Shown: positions 53,915 to 63,731, counted from the stretch's first letter. The stretch: 64,000 nucleotides of DNA from Lachnospiraceae bacterium (GCA_016291655.1 JAEEYF010000014.1:1-64000); one strand, 5' to 3'. Translations and numbers: made by a program. Notes: generated from the letters alone by a model not told the origin.

Positions 53915-55104
53915 TATCAGAGACTATGATGCGCCTTGGAAAAAAGCGCTCGACTATCAGAGAAATATTTGAATACGGAAATCGGAGAGCAAAAATAGTG
54001 GGCAGGGAGAATATATTTGATTTTTCTCTCGGTAATCCCAGTGTTGCACCTCCAAACTGTGTAACGGAGGAAATAAACGCTTTTGTTGCACAGGAAAAAG
54101 CGGAAGTACTTCACGGCTACACTTCGGCAACCGGTCTGGAGTGGGTGAGACAGGCTATGGCAGACAGTCTCAATTCCCGCTTTGGCACGGCTTTCAACAA
54201 GGACAATTTTTATATGACGGTGGGTGCCGCAGCATCCATATGCATTGTTCTTAAGGCGATCGCGTGTCCCGGGGATGAGTTCATCGTTCCGGCACCCTAC
54301 TTCCCGGAGTACAAATGCTGGATCGAGAATACCGTGGGTGGGAAATGTGTGTTGATACCCGCTGAGCCCAAGGATTTTCAGATCAATTTTGCCGAACTTG
54401 AAAAGAGTCTTTCGGCCAATACCAAGGCAGTGATCATAAACAGCCCCAACAACCCCAGCGGAGCGGTCTATTCCGAGGAAACCATCAAAAAGCTTGCGGT
54501 CCTTTTGGAAAAGACAGCCGCAAAGTTTGGACATCCGATCTATCTCATTTCGGATGAGCCCTACAGAGAGATAGTTTTTGACGGATTTAAGCGTCCTTTT
54601 GTTACCAAATACTACAAGAATACATTTATATGCTATTCCTTCTCAAAATCTCTTTCTCTTCCGGGGGAAAGAATAGGATATGTAGTTGTCCCCGATGAGA
54701 TGGAGGATTGCAAAGATGTTTATGCAGCGGTCTGCGGTGCGGGAAGAATTTTGGGCTATGTTAATGCGCCGAGCCTGTTTCAGAGGGTTGCGGGAAAATG
54801 CGCCGACAAGACGGCGGACATTTCCATCTACAATAAAAACAGAGATGTTTTGTACGAAGGCCTTATAAATGCGGGCTATTCGTGTGTGAAACCCAACGGA
54901 GCCTTTTACATGTTCCCGAGAACGCTTGAAGCCGATGACTATGCTTTTTGCGAAAAGGCCAAGGAATATGATCTTCTTTTGGTTCCCGGTACCGATTTCG
55001 GATGTCCCGGACATTGTCGTATAGCATATTGCGTTCAGACCGAGACCATAGAGCGAGCTTTGCCGTTATTTAAAAAACTTGCCGCTGACTACGGCATCAG
55101 ATAG
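53911..55104 (+). CDS. PLP-dependent class I/II aminotransferase, probably aspartate-type
   Basis: A 397-residue fold-type I aminotransferase: GAAASICIVLKAI, APYFPEYKCWIE, INSPNNPSGAVYSEE with the PLP-contacting Asn, ISDEPYREIVFDG with the PLP Asp and Tyr, and the Schiff-base Lys in YSFSKSLSLPGERIGYVV; a late Arg in HCRIAYC. Four-bp overlap with the response-regulator gene and 18 bp before asnS. The aminotransferase-asnS pairing is also seen in other Firmicutes (aspB-asnS), supporting aspartate/oxaloacetate exchange; specificity is inferred. Confidence 0.88.
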   Translation: MISETMMRLGKKRSTIREIFEYGNRRAKIVGRENIFDFSLGNPSVAPPNCVTEEINAFVAQEKAEVLHGYTSATGLEWVRQAMADSLNSRFGTAFNKDNFYMTVGAAASICIVLKAIACPGDEFIVPAPYFPEYKCWIENTVGGKCVLIPAEPKDFQINFAELEKSLSANTKAVIINSPNNPSGAVYSEETIKKLAVLLEKTAAKFGHPIYLISDEPYREIVFDGFKRPFVTKYYKNTFICYSFSKSLSLPGERIGYVVVPDEMEDCKDVYAAVCGAGRILGYVNAPSLFQRVAGKCADKTADISIYNKNRDVLYEGLINAGYSCVKPNGAFYMFPRTLEADDYAFCEKAKEYDLLLVPGTDFGCPGHCRIAYCVQTETIERALPLFKKLAADYGIR

Positions 55105-55122
55105 AGAAAGGATATACATAAA

Positions 55123-56520
55123 ATGGATTGCAAGATCGTAAATGTTCGCGACATTTTTCGCGAAAAGGATAAGTACCTCGGTAAAGAGATAACCGTAGGC
55201 GGATGGGTAAGAAGTATCAGAGATTCAAAGTCTTTCGGCTTCATAGTTTTGAACGACGGAACCTTCTTTGAGCCTCTTCAGATCGTTTATCATGATACAC
55301 TTGAGAATTTTGAAAGCGTTTCCAAACTTAACGTGGGAGCGGCAGTCATAGCTACAGGAACTCTCGTTCCCACTCCCGAAGCTAAGCAGCCTTTTGAAAT
55401 TCAGGCGACCAAGGTGTATGTGGAAGGAGAATCCACACCCGATTATCCGCTTCAGAAAAAACGCCATACGCTGGAATATCTCAGGACCATTACACATCTG
55501 AGACCGAGAACGAACACCTTCGAAGCCGTTTTCAGGATCCGTTCTTTGGCAGCCTATGCAATACACAAATTCTTCCAGGAGAGAGATTTTGTATATGTTC
55601 ATACCCCCATTATTACCGGCAGTGACTGCGAGGGTGCGGGTGAAATGTTCCAGGTGACCACTTTGGACATGAACAATCTTCCCATGACGGAAGACGGGCA
55701 AGTGGATTTTTCACAGGACTTCTTCAACAAACCCGTAAATCTTACGGTTTCCGGTCAGCTTAACGGCGAAAACTATGCTATGGCATTTAAGAATATCTAC
55801 ACCTTCGGACCGACCTTCAGAGCAGAGAACTCCAATACGACACGTCATGCTGCGGAGTTCTGGATGATCGAGCCCGAGATCGCATTTGCCGATCTTGATG
55901 ATGATATCATTCTTGCCGAGAGCATGTTGAAATACATAATCAGATATGTGCTTGAGAATGCCCCCGAAGAGATGAAGTTCCTGAATCAGTTTGTTGATAC
56001 GGGACTTATCGAGAGACTTACACACGTAATGAACTCAGAATTCGGTCGTGTTACTTACACCGAGGCTATCAAGCTTCTTGAGGAGCACAATGATGAATTC
56101 GATTACAAGGTATCCTGGGGCTGCGACCTTCAGACCGAGCATGAAAGATACCTTACAGAGCAGATCTTCAAGCGCCCTGTATTTGTTACAGACTATCCGA
56201 AGGAGATCAAGGCATTCTATATGAAGCTGAATCCCGACGGAAAGACCGTGGCAGCTACCGATTGCCTCGTTCCCGGTATCGGAGAGATCATCGGCGGAAG
56301 CCAGAGAGAAGACGATTACGATCTTTTGGTCAAGAGAATGGATGAACTCGGACTTAAGAAGGAAGATTATGAATCCTACCTCGATCTTCGTAAGTTCGGT
56401 ACTGCAAGACATGCAGGTTTTGGACTCGGTTTTGAACGTTGTGTTATGTACCTTACGGGAATGGGCAACATCAGAGATGTGCTTCCTTTCCCCAGAACAG
56501 TAAACAACTGCGAGAGATAA
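55123..56520 (+). CDS. asnS: Asparagine-tRNA ligase
   Basis: Charges tRNA-Asn. 465 residues, class II: N-terminal OB-fold anticodon domain ([20 protein letters not shown]), motif 2 [20 protein letters not shown] and motif 3 [13 protein letters not shown]. The absence of the AspRS insertion and the 465-residue length fit AsnRS rather than AspRS. RBS-like GAGAAAGGA before the ATG. No T-box: the upstream gene ends only 18 bp away. Confidence 0.97.
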   Translation: MDCKIVNVRDIFREKDKYLGKEITVGGWVRSIRDSKSFGFIVLNDGTFFEPLQIVYHDTLENFESVSKLNVGAAVIATGTLVPTPEAKQPFEIQATKVYVEGESTPDYPLQKKRHTLEYLRTITHLRPRTNTFEAVFRIRSLAAYAIHKFFQERDFVYVHTPIITGSDCEGAGEMFQVTTLDMNNLPMTEDGQVDFSQDFFNKPVNLTVSGQLNGENYAMAFKNIYTFGPTFRAENSNTTRHAAEFWMIEPEIAFADLDDDIILAESMLKYIIRYVLENAPEEMKFLNQFVDTGLIERLTHVMNSEFGRVTYTEAIKLLEEHNDEFDYKVSWGCDLQTEHERYLTEQIFKRPVFVTDYPKEIKAFYMKLNPDGKTVAATDCLVPGIGEIIGGSQREDDYDLLVKRMDELGLKKEDYESYLDLRKFGTARHAGFGLGFERCVMYLTGMGNIRDVLPFPRTVNNCER

Positions 56521-56524
56521 ATTC

Positions 56525-58471
56525 ATGATTATTACCGTATCAGACATCAAGACACATGAGATCGATCCCAATATGTTCGGTATCTTTTTCGAGGACATTA
56601 ATTATGCCGCGGACGGCGGAATCTATGCCGAGATGATCGAGAACCGGAGCTTTGAGTTCTTTAAGACTACGGGAGATTTTGACGCATATGCGCCGGAATA
56701 CGATGGCATATATGCCTGGAACAAATATCCCGTGGATTGTCCTTTTGTAGCCATGGAAACCCGGACGGTAAAGCCGCTTGTGCAGGAAAATCCCCATTAT
56801 CTGCATCTTAAGACCTGCAGAGCCAATTCGGGATTTTACAACAAGTCCTATGAGGGTCTTTGCCTCAAAGCCGGTGCCGGTTACAAGGGTGTGTTTTGGA
56901 TGAACTGTCCCTCCTATACGGGAGAGGTGAATGCTTTGGTCGAAAAAGACGGAGACATTCTGGTAAAAAAGACATTTTCGGTCAAGGCCGAAGATCTGTG
57001 GAAGGAATACGGCTTTTCCTTTAAAGCGCCGATTTCGTTAAAGGGCGCTCATTTGGTCATTACGCTTGCAACATCGGGAGAAGCGGATTTTGATTTTATA
57101 TCTTTGTTTCCCGAGGATGCGGTAATGGGCGTGTTCAGAAAAGACCTGGCGGAAATGCTCAAGGAATTAAAGCCGGGGTTCATGAGGTTTCCCGGCGGCT
57201 GTATCGTAGAGGGGAATACCCTTGAAAACAGATATCGGTGGAAGTTCAGCGTGGGAGATCCGAAACGCAGGGTGACCAACTGGAATCGCTGGGCTGTTCA
57301 TGAAAACGGAAAAGAAAACAATTATACGAGCAGATTCGCTCATTACAATCAGACCTTAGGTCTGGGCTTTTATGAGTATTTCCTGTTGTGCGAATATATA
57401 GGAGCCAAGGCACTGCCTGTCCTGAACGTGGGGCTTGCGTGCCAGTATCAGTCCACGGAGCTTGTGGAGACCACGGATCCGGGCTTTTACGAGTATGTGC
57501 ATGACGCTCTCGACCTTATAGAATTTGCCAACGGAGATATCGGAACAAAGTGGGGCTCACTGCGTGCCCGGATGGGGCATCCGGCTCCTTTCGGACTGGA
57601 ACTCATCGGTATCGGAAACGAGCAGTGGGAAACCGACAGGGTCAACTTTTTTGAAAGATATACCATATTTGAAAAAGCCATACATTCAAGATATCCCGAT
57701 ATGAAGCTCATCGGATCCGCCGGACCTGATGTGGGAACGGAAAGATATGAAGCTGCATGGAGTTTCTACAGGGAGAACAGGCACAAGGCAAACTTCGCTT
57801 ATGCCATAGATGAGCATTATTATATGCAACCCGAGTGGTTCCTTGAGAATACACATTTCTATGACGATTACGACAGAGCGGTAAAGGTTTTTGCCGGAGA
57901 ATATGCGGCGCATCCGAAATGCATAGGGTCCGAGAAAAGCTTAAACACCCTTCAGGGAGCTATCTCGGAAGCAGCTTTTCTCACGGGAGTCGAAAGAAAC
58001 TCCGACGTGGTGGTAATGTCCAGCTATGCACCTCTTTTGGCAAGGGAGGGCTATGTGCAATGGGCCCCGGACATGATCTGGTTCAATGATGAGGCTGCAT
58101 ACGGAACTCCCAGCTACTATGTGCAGAAGCTGTACATGAACAATATGGGAAGCTGGGACATTGATGCGGATGCGGACTTTGACAGTGACAAGGCGCGGAT
58201 CTTCTTTAATGCCTCTTACGACGCGAAGAGAGATGAGGTGATCCTTAAGGTGGTGAATGCGTCCGATGAAGACCGGGAGCTTGATATTGACCTTTCGGAT
58301 TACGCCGAAGTCGGATACATAGATGCTTTTGAGCTCAGCGGTGACAGCCCGAGGGCCTTCAACAGGATCGAAGATGCCGACCGGGTGAAGGTGAAGCGGG
58401 TTGACGTTGAACCAGGAGAAGGGCATATATTCCCGAAATACTCCTTTACGGTGTTAAGATTTGGATTTTAA
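56525..58471 (+). CDS. GH51 alpha-L-arabinofuranosidase
   Basis: Releases arabinofuranosyl residues from arabinoxylan or arabinan oligosaccharides. 648 residues without a signal peptide, so probably cytoplasmic and acting on imported oligosaccharides. Motifs fit the larger GH51 subgroup: GIFFEDINYAADGGIYAEMI, LKPGFMRFPGGCIVEGNTLE, the acid/base Glu in LIGIGNEQWE, and the nucleophile Glu in VFAGEYAAHPKC. A beta-sandwich C-terminal domain (from about 540) is present. It starts 4 bp after asnS without a clear ribosome site. Its position in this transcription unit is unusual for a sugar gene. Confidence 0.92.
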   Translation: MIITVSDIKTHEIDPNMFGIFFEDINYAADGGIYAEMIENRSFEFFKTTGDFDAYAPEYDGIYAWNKYPVDCPFVAMETRTVKPLVQENPHYLHLKTCRANSGFYNKSYEGLCLKAGAGYKGVFWMNCPSYTGEVNALVEKDGDILVKKTFSVKAEDLWKEYGFSFKAPISLKGAHLVITLATSGEADFDFISLFPEDAVMGVFRKDLAEMLKELKPGFMRFPGGCIVEGNTLENRYRWKFSVGDPKRRVTNWNRWAVHENGKENNYTSRFAHYNQTLGLGFYEYFLLCEYIGAKALPVLNVGLACQYQSTELVETTDPGFYEYVHDALDLIEFANGDIGTKWGSLRARMGHPAPFGLELIGIGNEQWETDRVNFFERYTIFEKAIHSRYPDMKLIGSAGPDVGTERYEAAWSFYRENRHKANFAYAIDEHYYMQPEWFLENTHFYDDYDRAVKVFAGEYAAHPKCIGSEKSLNTLQGAISEAAFLTGVERNSDVVVMSSYAPLLAREGYVQWAPDMIWFNDEAAYGTPSYYVQKLYMNNMGSWDIDADADFDSDKARIFFNASYDAKRDEVILKVVNASDEDRELDIDLSDYAEVGYIDAFELSGDSPRAFNRIEDADRVKVKRVDVEPGEGHIFPKYSFTVLRFGF

Positions 58472-58505
58472 CGCAGAGAGTTATTGACATGAAAGAACAA
58501 AAGAT

Positions 58506-58548
58506 AAAAGACTCCTTTTCCTTGAGGAAAGGGAGTCTTTTGAATTAC
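58506..58548 (+). terminator. Terminator after the GH51 gene
   Basis: A 16-bp stem (58506-58521 with 58526-58541, one G-T mismatch) with a TTGA loop; the stem's own 3' strand supplies the T-run TCTTTTG. It may be bidirectional, serving the convergent HD-GYP gene. Confidence 0.75.
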
Positions 58549-58557
58549 CCTTTTATA

Positions 58558-59640
58558 TTACATAACCTTAATAATTTCAAGTTCCGAATGCCTCATAAGA
58601 TCGACAAATTCCGAGGCGACCTTGATGATGGGGCGTGTAAGACGCTCGTTCAGCATAATGATCTTTCCGTCGGTTCCGTCATTTAAAATGACATGAGATC
58701 CGATAAAGGATTGAGCAAGGCAATTGAGGAACGGTATCAGACCTGCCACATCGTATTTTGAGTAACCGTCCTTTTCAAAGGCGGAAACCACGTCGAAGGT
58801 GCATATGTCCTCACGATAGGGCCGTTTTGAGGTCATCGCGTAGTAAACGTCGGCGATTGCGATATATCGTGCGTAAAAAGGTATTTCCTGTCCCTTAAGA
58901 CCTTCCGGATAACCGCTTCCGTCGTAGCGCTCATGATGATGGAGAGCACACAGACTTACAAATTCGGGGAGAGAGGTCTGAGTGAGAAGACTGTATCCCA
59001 AAGTGGTGTGGGAGCGGATCTCTTCAAGTTCATCCTCCGTTAAGCGTCCCTGTTTGTTTAAGAGCTCTTCGGGAATAGTGATCTTTCCGATATCATAGAA
59101 GATCGAGCACAGGATCAGCTCATTAAGCTGCTGATCGCTGAATTGTGCCTTCAGACCGATTATTATCGAAATAAGGCAGACTCCCACGGTGTGAATGTAT
59201 ATGCTGTCGTCAAAATCTCGGGAAGCCTGTAAAAGTTCCAGTACATGGATGGTCTCTCCGTATTTCTCCGAGAACTTTTTGATCGTAGATACCAGGTAAT
59301 CGGAATCTATATCCGCACGCGGGTTGATCATAAGACGTTCAAAGACTTCCGAAAGCTCCCCTGCCACGGCCAAAAGATCGCGGCGGAAATCCTGATATTC
59401 GGGTGTATCCTTTATACGGTTTTCCTGAGGTGCACTTTCCCTAAGTTCCTCGGGTGTAGCAATGTAATCAGGGATATATACGCTGATCGCTTTGATCCCC
59501 GCATTGGTGAGACGCGCCATATAACGCTGAGAAAGCACTGTACTTTTGGGAACAACAACTGAGCCGTTAGCCCCTACGGCGTCTGCTGCCATGATCATTC
59601 CGGCGCGTATATCGGTTACAAGAATGTTTTTGTTAAACAT
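58558..59640 (-). CDS. HD-GYP domain protein lacking the HD histidine
   Basis: A 360-residue paralogue of the HD-GYP protein at 49073, with the same layout: N-terminal domain (about 1-60), linker, HD-GYP domain (about 130-330). The HHERYDGSGYPEGLKG motif, RSHTTLGYSLL and IADVYYAMTSKRPYRE are present, but the HD pair in the core reads SIFYDIGK, with Tyr182 in place of the metal-binding His that is intact in the paralogue (His184). It is therefore likely inactive or altered, perhaps a c-di-GMP-binding effector. It has its own promoter and is flanked by terminators. Confidence 0.88.
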   Translation of the reverse strand: MFNKNILVTDIRAGMIMAADAVGANGSVVVPKSTVLSQRYMARLTNAGIKAISVYIPDYIATPEELRESAPQENRIKDTPEYQDFRRDLLAVAGELSEVFERLMINPRADIDSDYLVSTIKKFSEKYGETIHVLELLQASRDFDDSIYIHTVGVCLISIIIGLKAQFSDQQLNELILCSIFYDIGKITIPEELLNKQGRLTEDELEEIRSHTTLGYSLLTQTSLPEFVSLCALHHHERYDGSGYPEGLKGQEIPFYARYIAIADVYYAMTSKRPYREDICTFDVVSAFEKDGYSKYDVAGLIPFLNCLAQSFIGSHVILNDGTDGKIIMLNERLTRPIIKVASEFVDLMRHSELEIIKVM

Positions 59641-59672
59641 AACCCCTTCCTTTCTTGTGTACAGCTACTTCC

Positions 59673-59701
59673 ATACTACACTAAATATAGTATAAAAGCA
59701 A
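59673..59701 (-). promoter_or_regulatory. Sigma-A-type promoter of the second HD-GYP gene
   Basis: Minus strand TTGCTT (59701-59696), 17-bp spacer, TAGTAT (59678-59673). Confidence 0.5.
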
Positions 59702-59702
59702 G

Positions 59703-59740
59703 AAAAAAACGGAAGCAAAGAACAGATATCCTTTGCTTCC
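59703..59740 (-). terminator. Terminator after the Bce-type permease
   Basis: Perfect 10-bp stem GGAAGCAAAG/CTTTGCTTCC (59711-59720 with 59731-59740) followed on the minus strand by G and seven T. Confidence 0.9.
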
Positions 59741-59757
59741 TGTTACAACCCCCTCGC

Positions 59758-61833
59758 TTATAGACGGTCTTTTATAATATATTTGCTGTTTAAGAAAGTG
59801 ATCAGGAAATAGGCTCCGTATATCAACAGCAGAACCAATGTGGTTAAGGCTAAAGTGCTTCCGATATTCATATCACCGGTCAGAGATCCAAAAAGATTTG
59901 CTCCAAACTTCAGACCGAAGATCGAATGAATTATGGCCAGAAGGAGCGGCAGAAGGAAATATATTCCTAACTGAACAAAGAGTGAACCTGTGATGGAACG
60001 TTCATCCGCTCCGAGTTTTCTGAGCATATCATATCTCGGAAGGCTGTCCACGCATTCCGAAAGCGATTTTAATGAGAGCACCGCTCCGCTTTCCAGAAGA
60101 AATACAAGTCCCATGTACAGACCAAGGAATGTGAGTATAGCCGAAATTCCTACAGAGTCGGAGTGTAAATCACTCTTGGTAAGTAAGGAAATGTAAACGA
60201 CAGGTGTGTTTTCATACTCCCTGTTGAGAAGATCCTTGTAGTTTTCTTTTGCGGTTTCAAAATTTTCACGGATCCCTGCCTCAACCTCTTTATAACCGGA
60301 TTTGGTCCGGGCATCAAAGTTACCTATAAAATAATCGTGATATTTAAAGGCTTCATCCACCACATCATCGTCCACAACAAATATGCCTGTACAGGACATG
60401 GTGGCGGAAAGCTCTATAAAGCCGTCAACACATGTGGGATACGCGGCGGTGAGTTCCCGGCCAAAAACGTTGATCCTGTTGTTCGATTCAAGTTGCCGGT
60501 TTCGCAGCTCCTTGGATGACAAATAGTTGCAGACCGGAATGAATTCATCTTTATCGAGAGACAGGTGTTCTTTACCGTATAAGGTCATCAGCCTGTTATA
60601 ATCACTGAGTTTTACGATCGATTCCGGCGCAGTATAATCAAGGTAAGGAAAGTTCTTTTTAACTTCTTCGAGATTGGAACCGAAGAAGGCGGAAATGTTG
60701 AAAGTCGCGTCTTCATAGGTTGCAAAATGTACGACATCCTTGAAGCCCTCGCTTATATCCAGACCCGTTTCGGCGTAAAGCTTTTCGATGTCCGCGAAAC
60801 ACGGCTTATATTCGTTGCCCTCAAGCGTATAAAGACAGACGTCTATCTGGGCATCCGCGGGGCAGAGCAGATTGATGTTTTTTGCGAGGATCCCTTTTAT
60901 GGTAAAGGCATATGAAAACGCGCATATGGAAATAAAAAGCATCAGGCTGATCACGGTATTGGATACGATCATGGTGTTGACCTTGCTGCTCAGCTGACGG
61001 AATGTGAAGGTGTTGAGGCCCTTGTATCGGCTTTTCTTAAAGCAGGTAAATATCTTTAAGAAAAAATTAGATACCGAAAAGAAGATCAGGAAGGTGGAAA
61101 CTCCTCCGAGTACGATCGTCAGGATCAGTTTATTTTTTGTGAGTTCATAGTAATCGAATGAGACAATGTAGTATGCATATCCCAGAGCACCCGCCGCGAC
61201 CAGGAAAATTATCGTTGATATAAAGGGATTCCCGATCTTCACGATTTCGGATCTTTTACCGCTCCGGATCAGGTCAATAAGCTTCATTCGGGTTACGGCC
61301 GTGCTGTTAAAGATCATTACCACCAGATACATGATGGCAAAGAAAACGATCGTTTTCACAATGGCTTCGGAGGAAATCGTAAAGGTGAAGGCAGACATAT
61401 CCGCTTCGAACATGGAAGCAACAAAGGCACTCATGAATTGAGAAATTCCCACGCCGATCAAAAGCCCCACGAGCAGGGAGCCTATGCCTATGATAATGGT
61501 TTCCGTAAGAAGAATGAAGGATATCCGGCCCTTACCGAGACCAAGAAGCATATAAAGTGCGAACTCACGGTTTCGCCGCTTCATGAGGAAACGACTTGCA
61601 TATATAATGAGAAGCGCAAGAATGATCGCTACAAATACGCTGACTCCGGAAAGAATATCCTTTAAGAGAGAGAGTATTTCCAATTGGCTTTCATTCATCT
61701 TCAGGGCAGCAGCCTGAGTGCCTATGGCGTTGAAGGTATAGAAAATGGCAACACCGAGGGCAAGAGTGAAGAAATAGATGGCATAATCCCTGATACTTCT
61801 GCGCATGTTTTTGAAAGAGATCTTACAGAGCAT
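59758..61833 (-). CDS. BceB-like ABC transporter permease
   Basis: A 691-residue permease of the antimicrobial-peptide detoxification type: ten hydrophobic helices and a large extracytoplasmic domain (about 300-530) between helices 7 and 8. FtsX-like ends are recognisable: KISFKNMRRSIRDYAIYFFT at the start, SRFLMKRRNREFALYMLLGL after helix 2, and SLKSLSECVDSLPRYDMLRK near the C-terminus. With the ATPase it probably removes peptide antibiotics from lipid II or similar targets and also signals to the kinase. I start it at ATG 61833: the complete site GGAGGTGAT lies 7 bp upstream; GTG 61845 and ATG 61842 overlap that site. It overlaps the ATPase by 11 bp. Confidence 0.9.
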   Translation of the reverse strand: MLCKISFKNMRRSIRDYAIYFFTLALGVAIFYTFNAIGTQAAALKMNESQLEILSLLKDILSGVSVFVAIILALLIIYASRFLMKRRNREFALYMLLGLGKGRISFILLTETIIIGIGSLLVGLLIGVGISQFMSAFVASMFEADMSAFTFTISSEAIVKTIVFFAIMYLVVMIFNSTAVTRMKLIDLIRSGKRSEIVKIGNPFISTIIFLVAAGALGYAYYIVSFDYYELTKNKLILTIVLGGVSTFLIFFSVSNFFLKIFTCFKKSRYKGLNTFTFRQLSSKVNTMIVSNTVISLMLFISICAFSYAFTIKGILAKNINLLCPADAQIDVCLYTLEGNEYKPCFADIEKLYAETGLDISEGFKDVVHFATYEDATFNISAFFGSNLEEVKKNFPYLDYTAPESIVKLSDYNRLMTLYGKEHLSLDKDEFIPVCNYLSSKELRNRQLESNNRINVFGRELTAAYPTCVDGFIELSATMSCTGIFVVDDDVVDEAFKYHDYFIGNFDARTKSGYKEVEAGIRENFETAKENYKDLLNREYENTPVVYISLLTKSDLHSDSVGISAILTFLGLYMGLVFLLESGAVLSLKSLSECVDSLPRYDMLRKLGADERSITGSLFVQLGIYFLLPLLLAIIHSIFGLKFGANLFGSLTGDMNIGSTLALTTLVLLLIYGAYFLITFLNSKYIIKDRL

Positions 61834-62587
61834 CACTGACATCACCTCCGAGAAGTGTTACCACATCTATGATCTTATCGAAGAATTCTTTACGGGTTGC
61901 TTTTCCGCGGGTCAGTTCATTAAAGATCTTTCCGTCCTTTAGGAACAACACACGCCCGGCATAGCTGGCAGCAAAACAGTCATGGGTAACCATAAGGATG
62001 GTTGCATTGTATTCTTTGTTAAGGAAGCCGAAACGCTCCAAAAGCATGCCGGAGGATTTTGAATCCAGAGCGCCGGTAGGCTCATCCGCAAGGATCAGCT
62101 TTGGATTGGTGACAATGGCGCGGGCTGAAGCCACACGCTGTTTTTGACCGCCGGACAGCTGAAAGGGGTATTTGTCCAAAATATCGTCTATTCCCAATTG
62201 GGAAGCTACGATCCCGATCGCTTTTTCGATATCTGTAACCGGCCATTTTTGAATCGACAGCGCGAGCGAGATATTCTCATAAGCAGTAAGGGTATCAAGA
62301 AGATTAAAATCTTGAAATATGAAGCCGAGCTTTTCTCGCCTGAAGCTGTTAAGCTCCTTACCTTTCAATTCCGTTATGTCTTTGTCTTCGAGATAAATGT
62401 GACCCGAGGTTACCCGGTCGATGGTGGAAATGCAGTTGAGAAGAGTGGTCTTTCCGCTTCCGGAAGCCCCCATTATTGCTAAGAATTCCCCCTTTTCAAC
62501 GTTAAAAGAAATATCGTCTATAGCTTTGGTAAGACTTGATCTGTTACCGTAATATTTTTCAATTTGCTGAACTCTGAGTAACGCCAT
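61823..62587 (-). CDS. BceA-like ABC transporter ATP-binding protein
   Basis: A 254-residue MacB/BceA-type ATPase: Walker A GASGSGKT (40-47), Q-loop FIFQDFNLLDTLTAYENI, signature LSGGQKQRVASARAI, Walker B LILADEPTGALDSKSS and switch His in ILMVTHDCFAASYAGRV. It works with the downstream permease as one transporter. AGAAAGGAAAACC precedes the ATG. It has its own promoter and a probable BceR operator upstream, downstream of the kinase gene. Confidence 0.94.
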   Translation of the reverse strand: MALLRVQQIEKYYGNRSSLTKAIDDISFNVEKGEFLAIMGASGSGKTTLLNCISTIDRVTSGHIYLEDKDITELKGKELNSFRREKLGFIFQDFNLLDTLTAYENISLALSIQKWPVTDIEKAIGIVASQLGIDDILDKYPFQLSGGQKQRVASARAIVTNPKLILADEPTGALDSKSSGMLLERFGFLNKEYNATILMVTHDCFAASYAGRVLFLKDGKIFNELTRGKATRKEFFDKIIDVVTLLGGDVSDAL

Positions 62588-62648
62588 TGGTTTTCCTTTC
62601 TTTTGTGTTGCCGCTTGACTTTTTTCCGCGGCATTTTATTTTAAGCGC

Positions 62649-62677
62649 ATTATACCGAATCGTTATCAGAGTGTCGC
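62649..62677 (-). promoter_or_regulatory. Probable promoter of the Bce-type transporter genes
   Basis: Minus strand TATAAT (62654-62649) with a weak -35 GCGACA (62677-62672) at 17 bp. The poor -35 suits activation by the response regulator bound upstream. Confidence 0.55.
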
Positions 62678-62696
62678 TATATTAAGACGGTTTTAA

Positions 62697-62714
62697 CATT
62701 ACAAAAATGTAATG
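62697..62714 (-). promoter_or_regulatory. Probable BceR-type operator
   Basis: A perfect inverted repeat CATTACA-AAAA-TGTAATG, matching the BceR-type pattern TNACA-N4-TGTAA, centred about 63 bp upstream of the predicted transporter start and just after the kinase gene. Inferred from known sites of this regulator family and the adjacent genes. Confidence 0.72.
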
Positions 62715-62720
62715 TGAGAA

Positions 62721-63731
62721 CTACAGTCGGTAGAGGCCGTTTTTTGCGAAAGAAAGGGAAAACTCGGTATATTCGCCCTGTTTGGAAGTTACGCTTAGCA
62801 CATGACCCAGGCGTGAGCACAACTGGTTTACTATGTATAAGCCCATTCCGGTGGAATTTGGGTTGATCCTTCCGTTCAGGCCTGTAAAGCTTTTATCGAA
62901 GATCCTGGGCAGATCCTGCTCGGCTATGCCTATGCCATTATCACGGAAACGAAAGATCACGCGGTCGGGAAGATCCTCCGCAGTCGCGCATATGGTCAGG
63001 GGACGATCCGGAGAACGGTATTTGATGCTGTTGGACATGAGCTGGCCGATAATGAATTCCAGCCACTTTCCGTCGGTGAGCACTGTGATGCCGGGGAAGG
63101 AGGCGGTTATTTCGGCATTGATGGATTGCAGCAATTCGCGGTTTTTGACGGCTGCGTTGCCAAAGGCCTTCTGAAGTACCACATCCTTGATGATGTAATC
63201 TTTTTCGGCGTTTTCGCTTCGGGCATAGAAGAGAACATTTTCTATGTAATCATCCAGCTTTTTAAGTTGTCCGCTCACTTTGGGCTTGATTTCGGGATTG
63301 TTCTGGCATATGAGCTCAAGAGCGGCAATGGGAAGCTTGGCTTCATGCACCCACATTTCGATGTATTCGCGGAAATCCTTTGAATGACGTCGGTGCAGAG
63401 CCACATTTTCGGCCATGGAACGGCTGCAATCGTCCAATATGTCCTTAAGGAGCGAGGCCTCAAGGAATTCGGGTTCCGAAAGCATTTCCGCTATGAGATA
63501 TTTCCGGTCGAGATTATTGAGATTGGTAAAGAGAGTGGAATAGAATTTTTTTCTTCGGAAGTAATCAATGCAGATCACGAGCGTTCCACTGACAAAAAGG
63601 ATGATCGCTGTCATGATGAGAGCGCCCGGAGCGACTTTTAAGGTGATCAAAAAGAGAAAGATGATCAGTAAAGCCGTAACGCTTATGACTATTGAGATCC
63701 ATTTGTCCTTAATATAGGAAAGAAATGTCAT
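62721..63731 (-). CDS. BceS-like intramembrane-sensing histidine kinase
   Basis: A 336-residue kinase with two close membrane helices (about 12-32 and 36-56), almost no extracytoplasmic loop, and then the catalytic core; such kinases sense through their partner transporter. The phospho-acceptor His129 is in EMWVHEAKLPIAAL (usual form WVHEIKTPI), followed by the N box QLMSNSIKYR, RFRDNGIGIAEQDL, and NPNSTGMGLYIV. Start at 63731: the frame stays open upstream inside the regulator gene but that part is not homologous. It overlaps the regulator by 4 bp. Confidence 0.92.
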   Translation of the reverse strand: MTFLSYIKDKWISIVISVTALLIIFLFLITLKVAPGALIMTAIILFVSGTLVICIDYFRRKKFYSTLFTNLNNLDRKYLIAEMLSEPEFLEASLLKDILDDCSRSMAENVALHRRHSKDFREYIEMWVHEAKLPIAALELICQNNPEIKPKVSGQLKKLDDYIENVLFYARSENAEKDYIIKDVVLQKAFGNAAVKNRELLQSINAEITASFPGITVLTDGKWLEFIIGQLMSNSIKYRSPDRPLTICATAEDLPDRVIFRFRDNGIGIAEQDLPRIFDKSFTGLNGRINPNSTGMGLYIVNQLCSRLGHVLSVTSKQGEYTEFSLSFAKNGLYRL

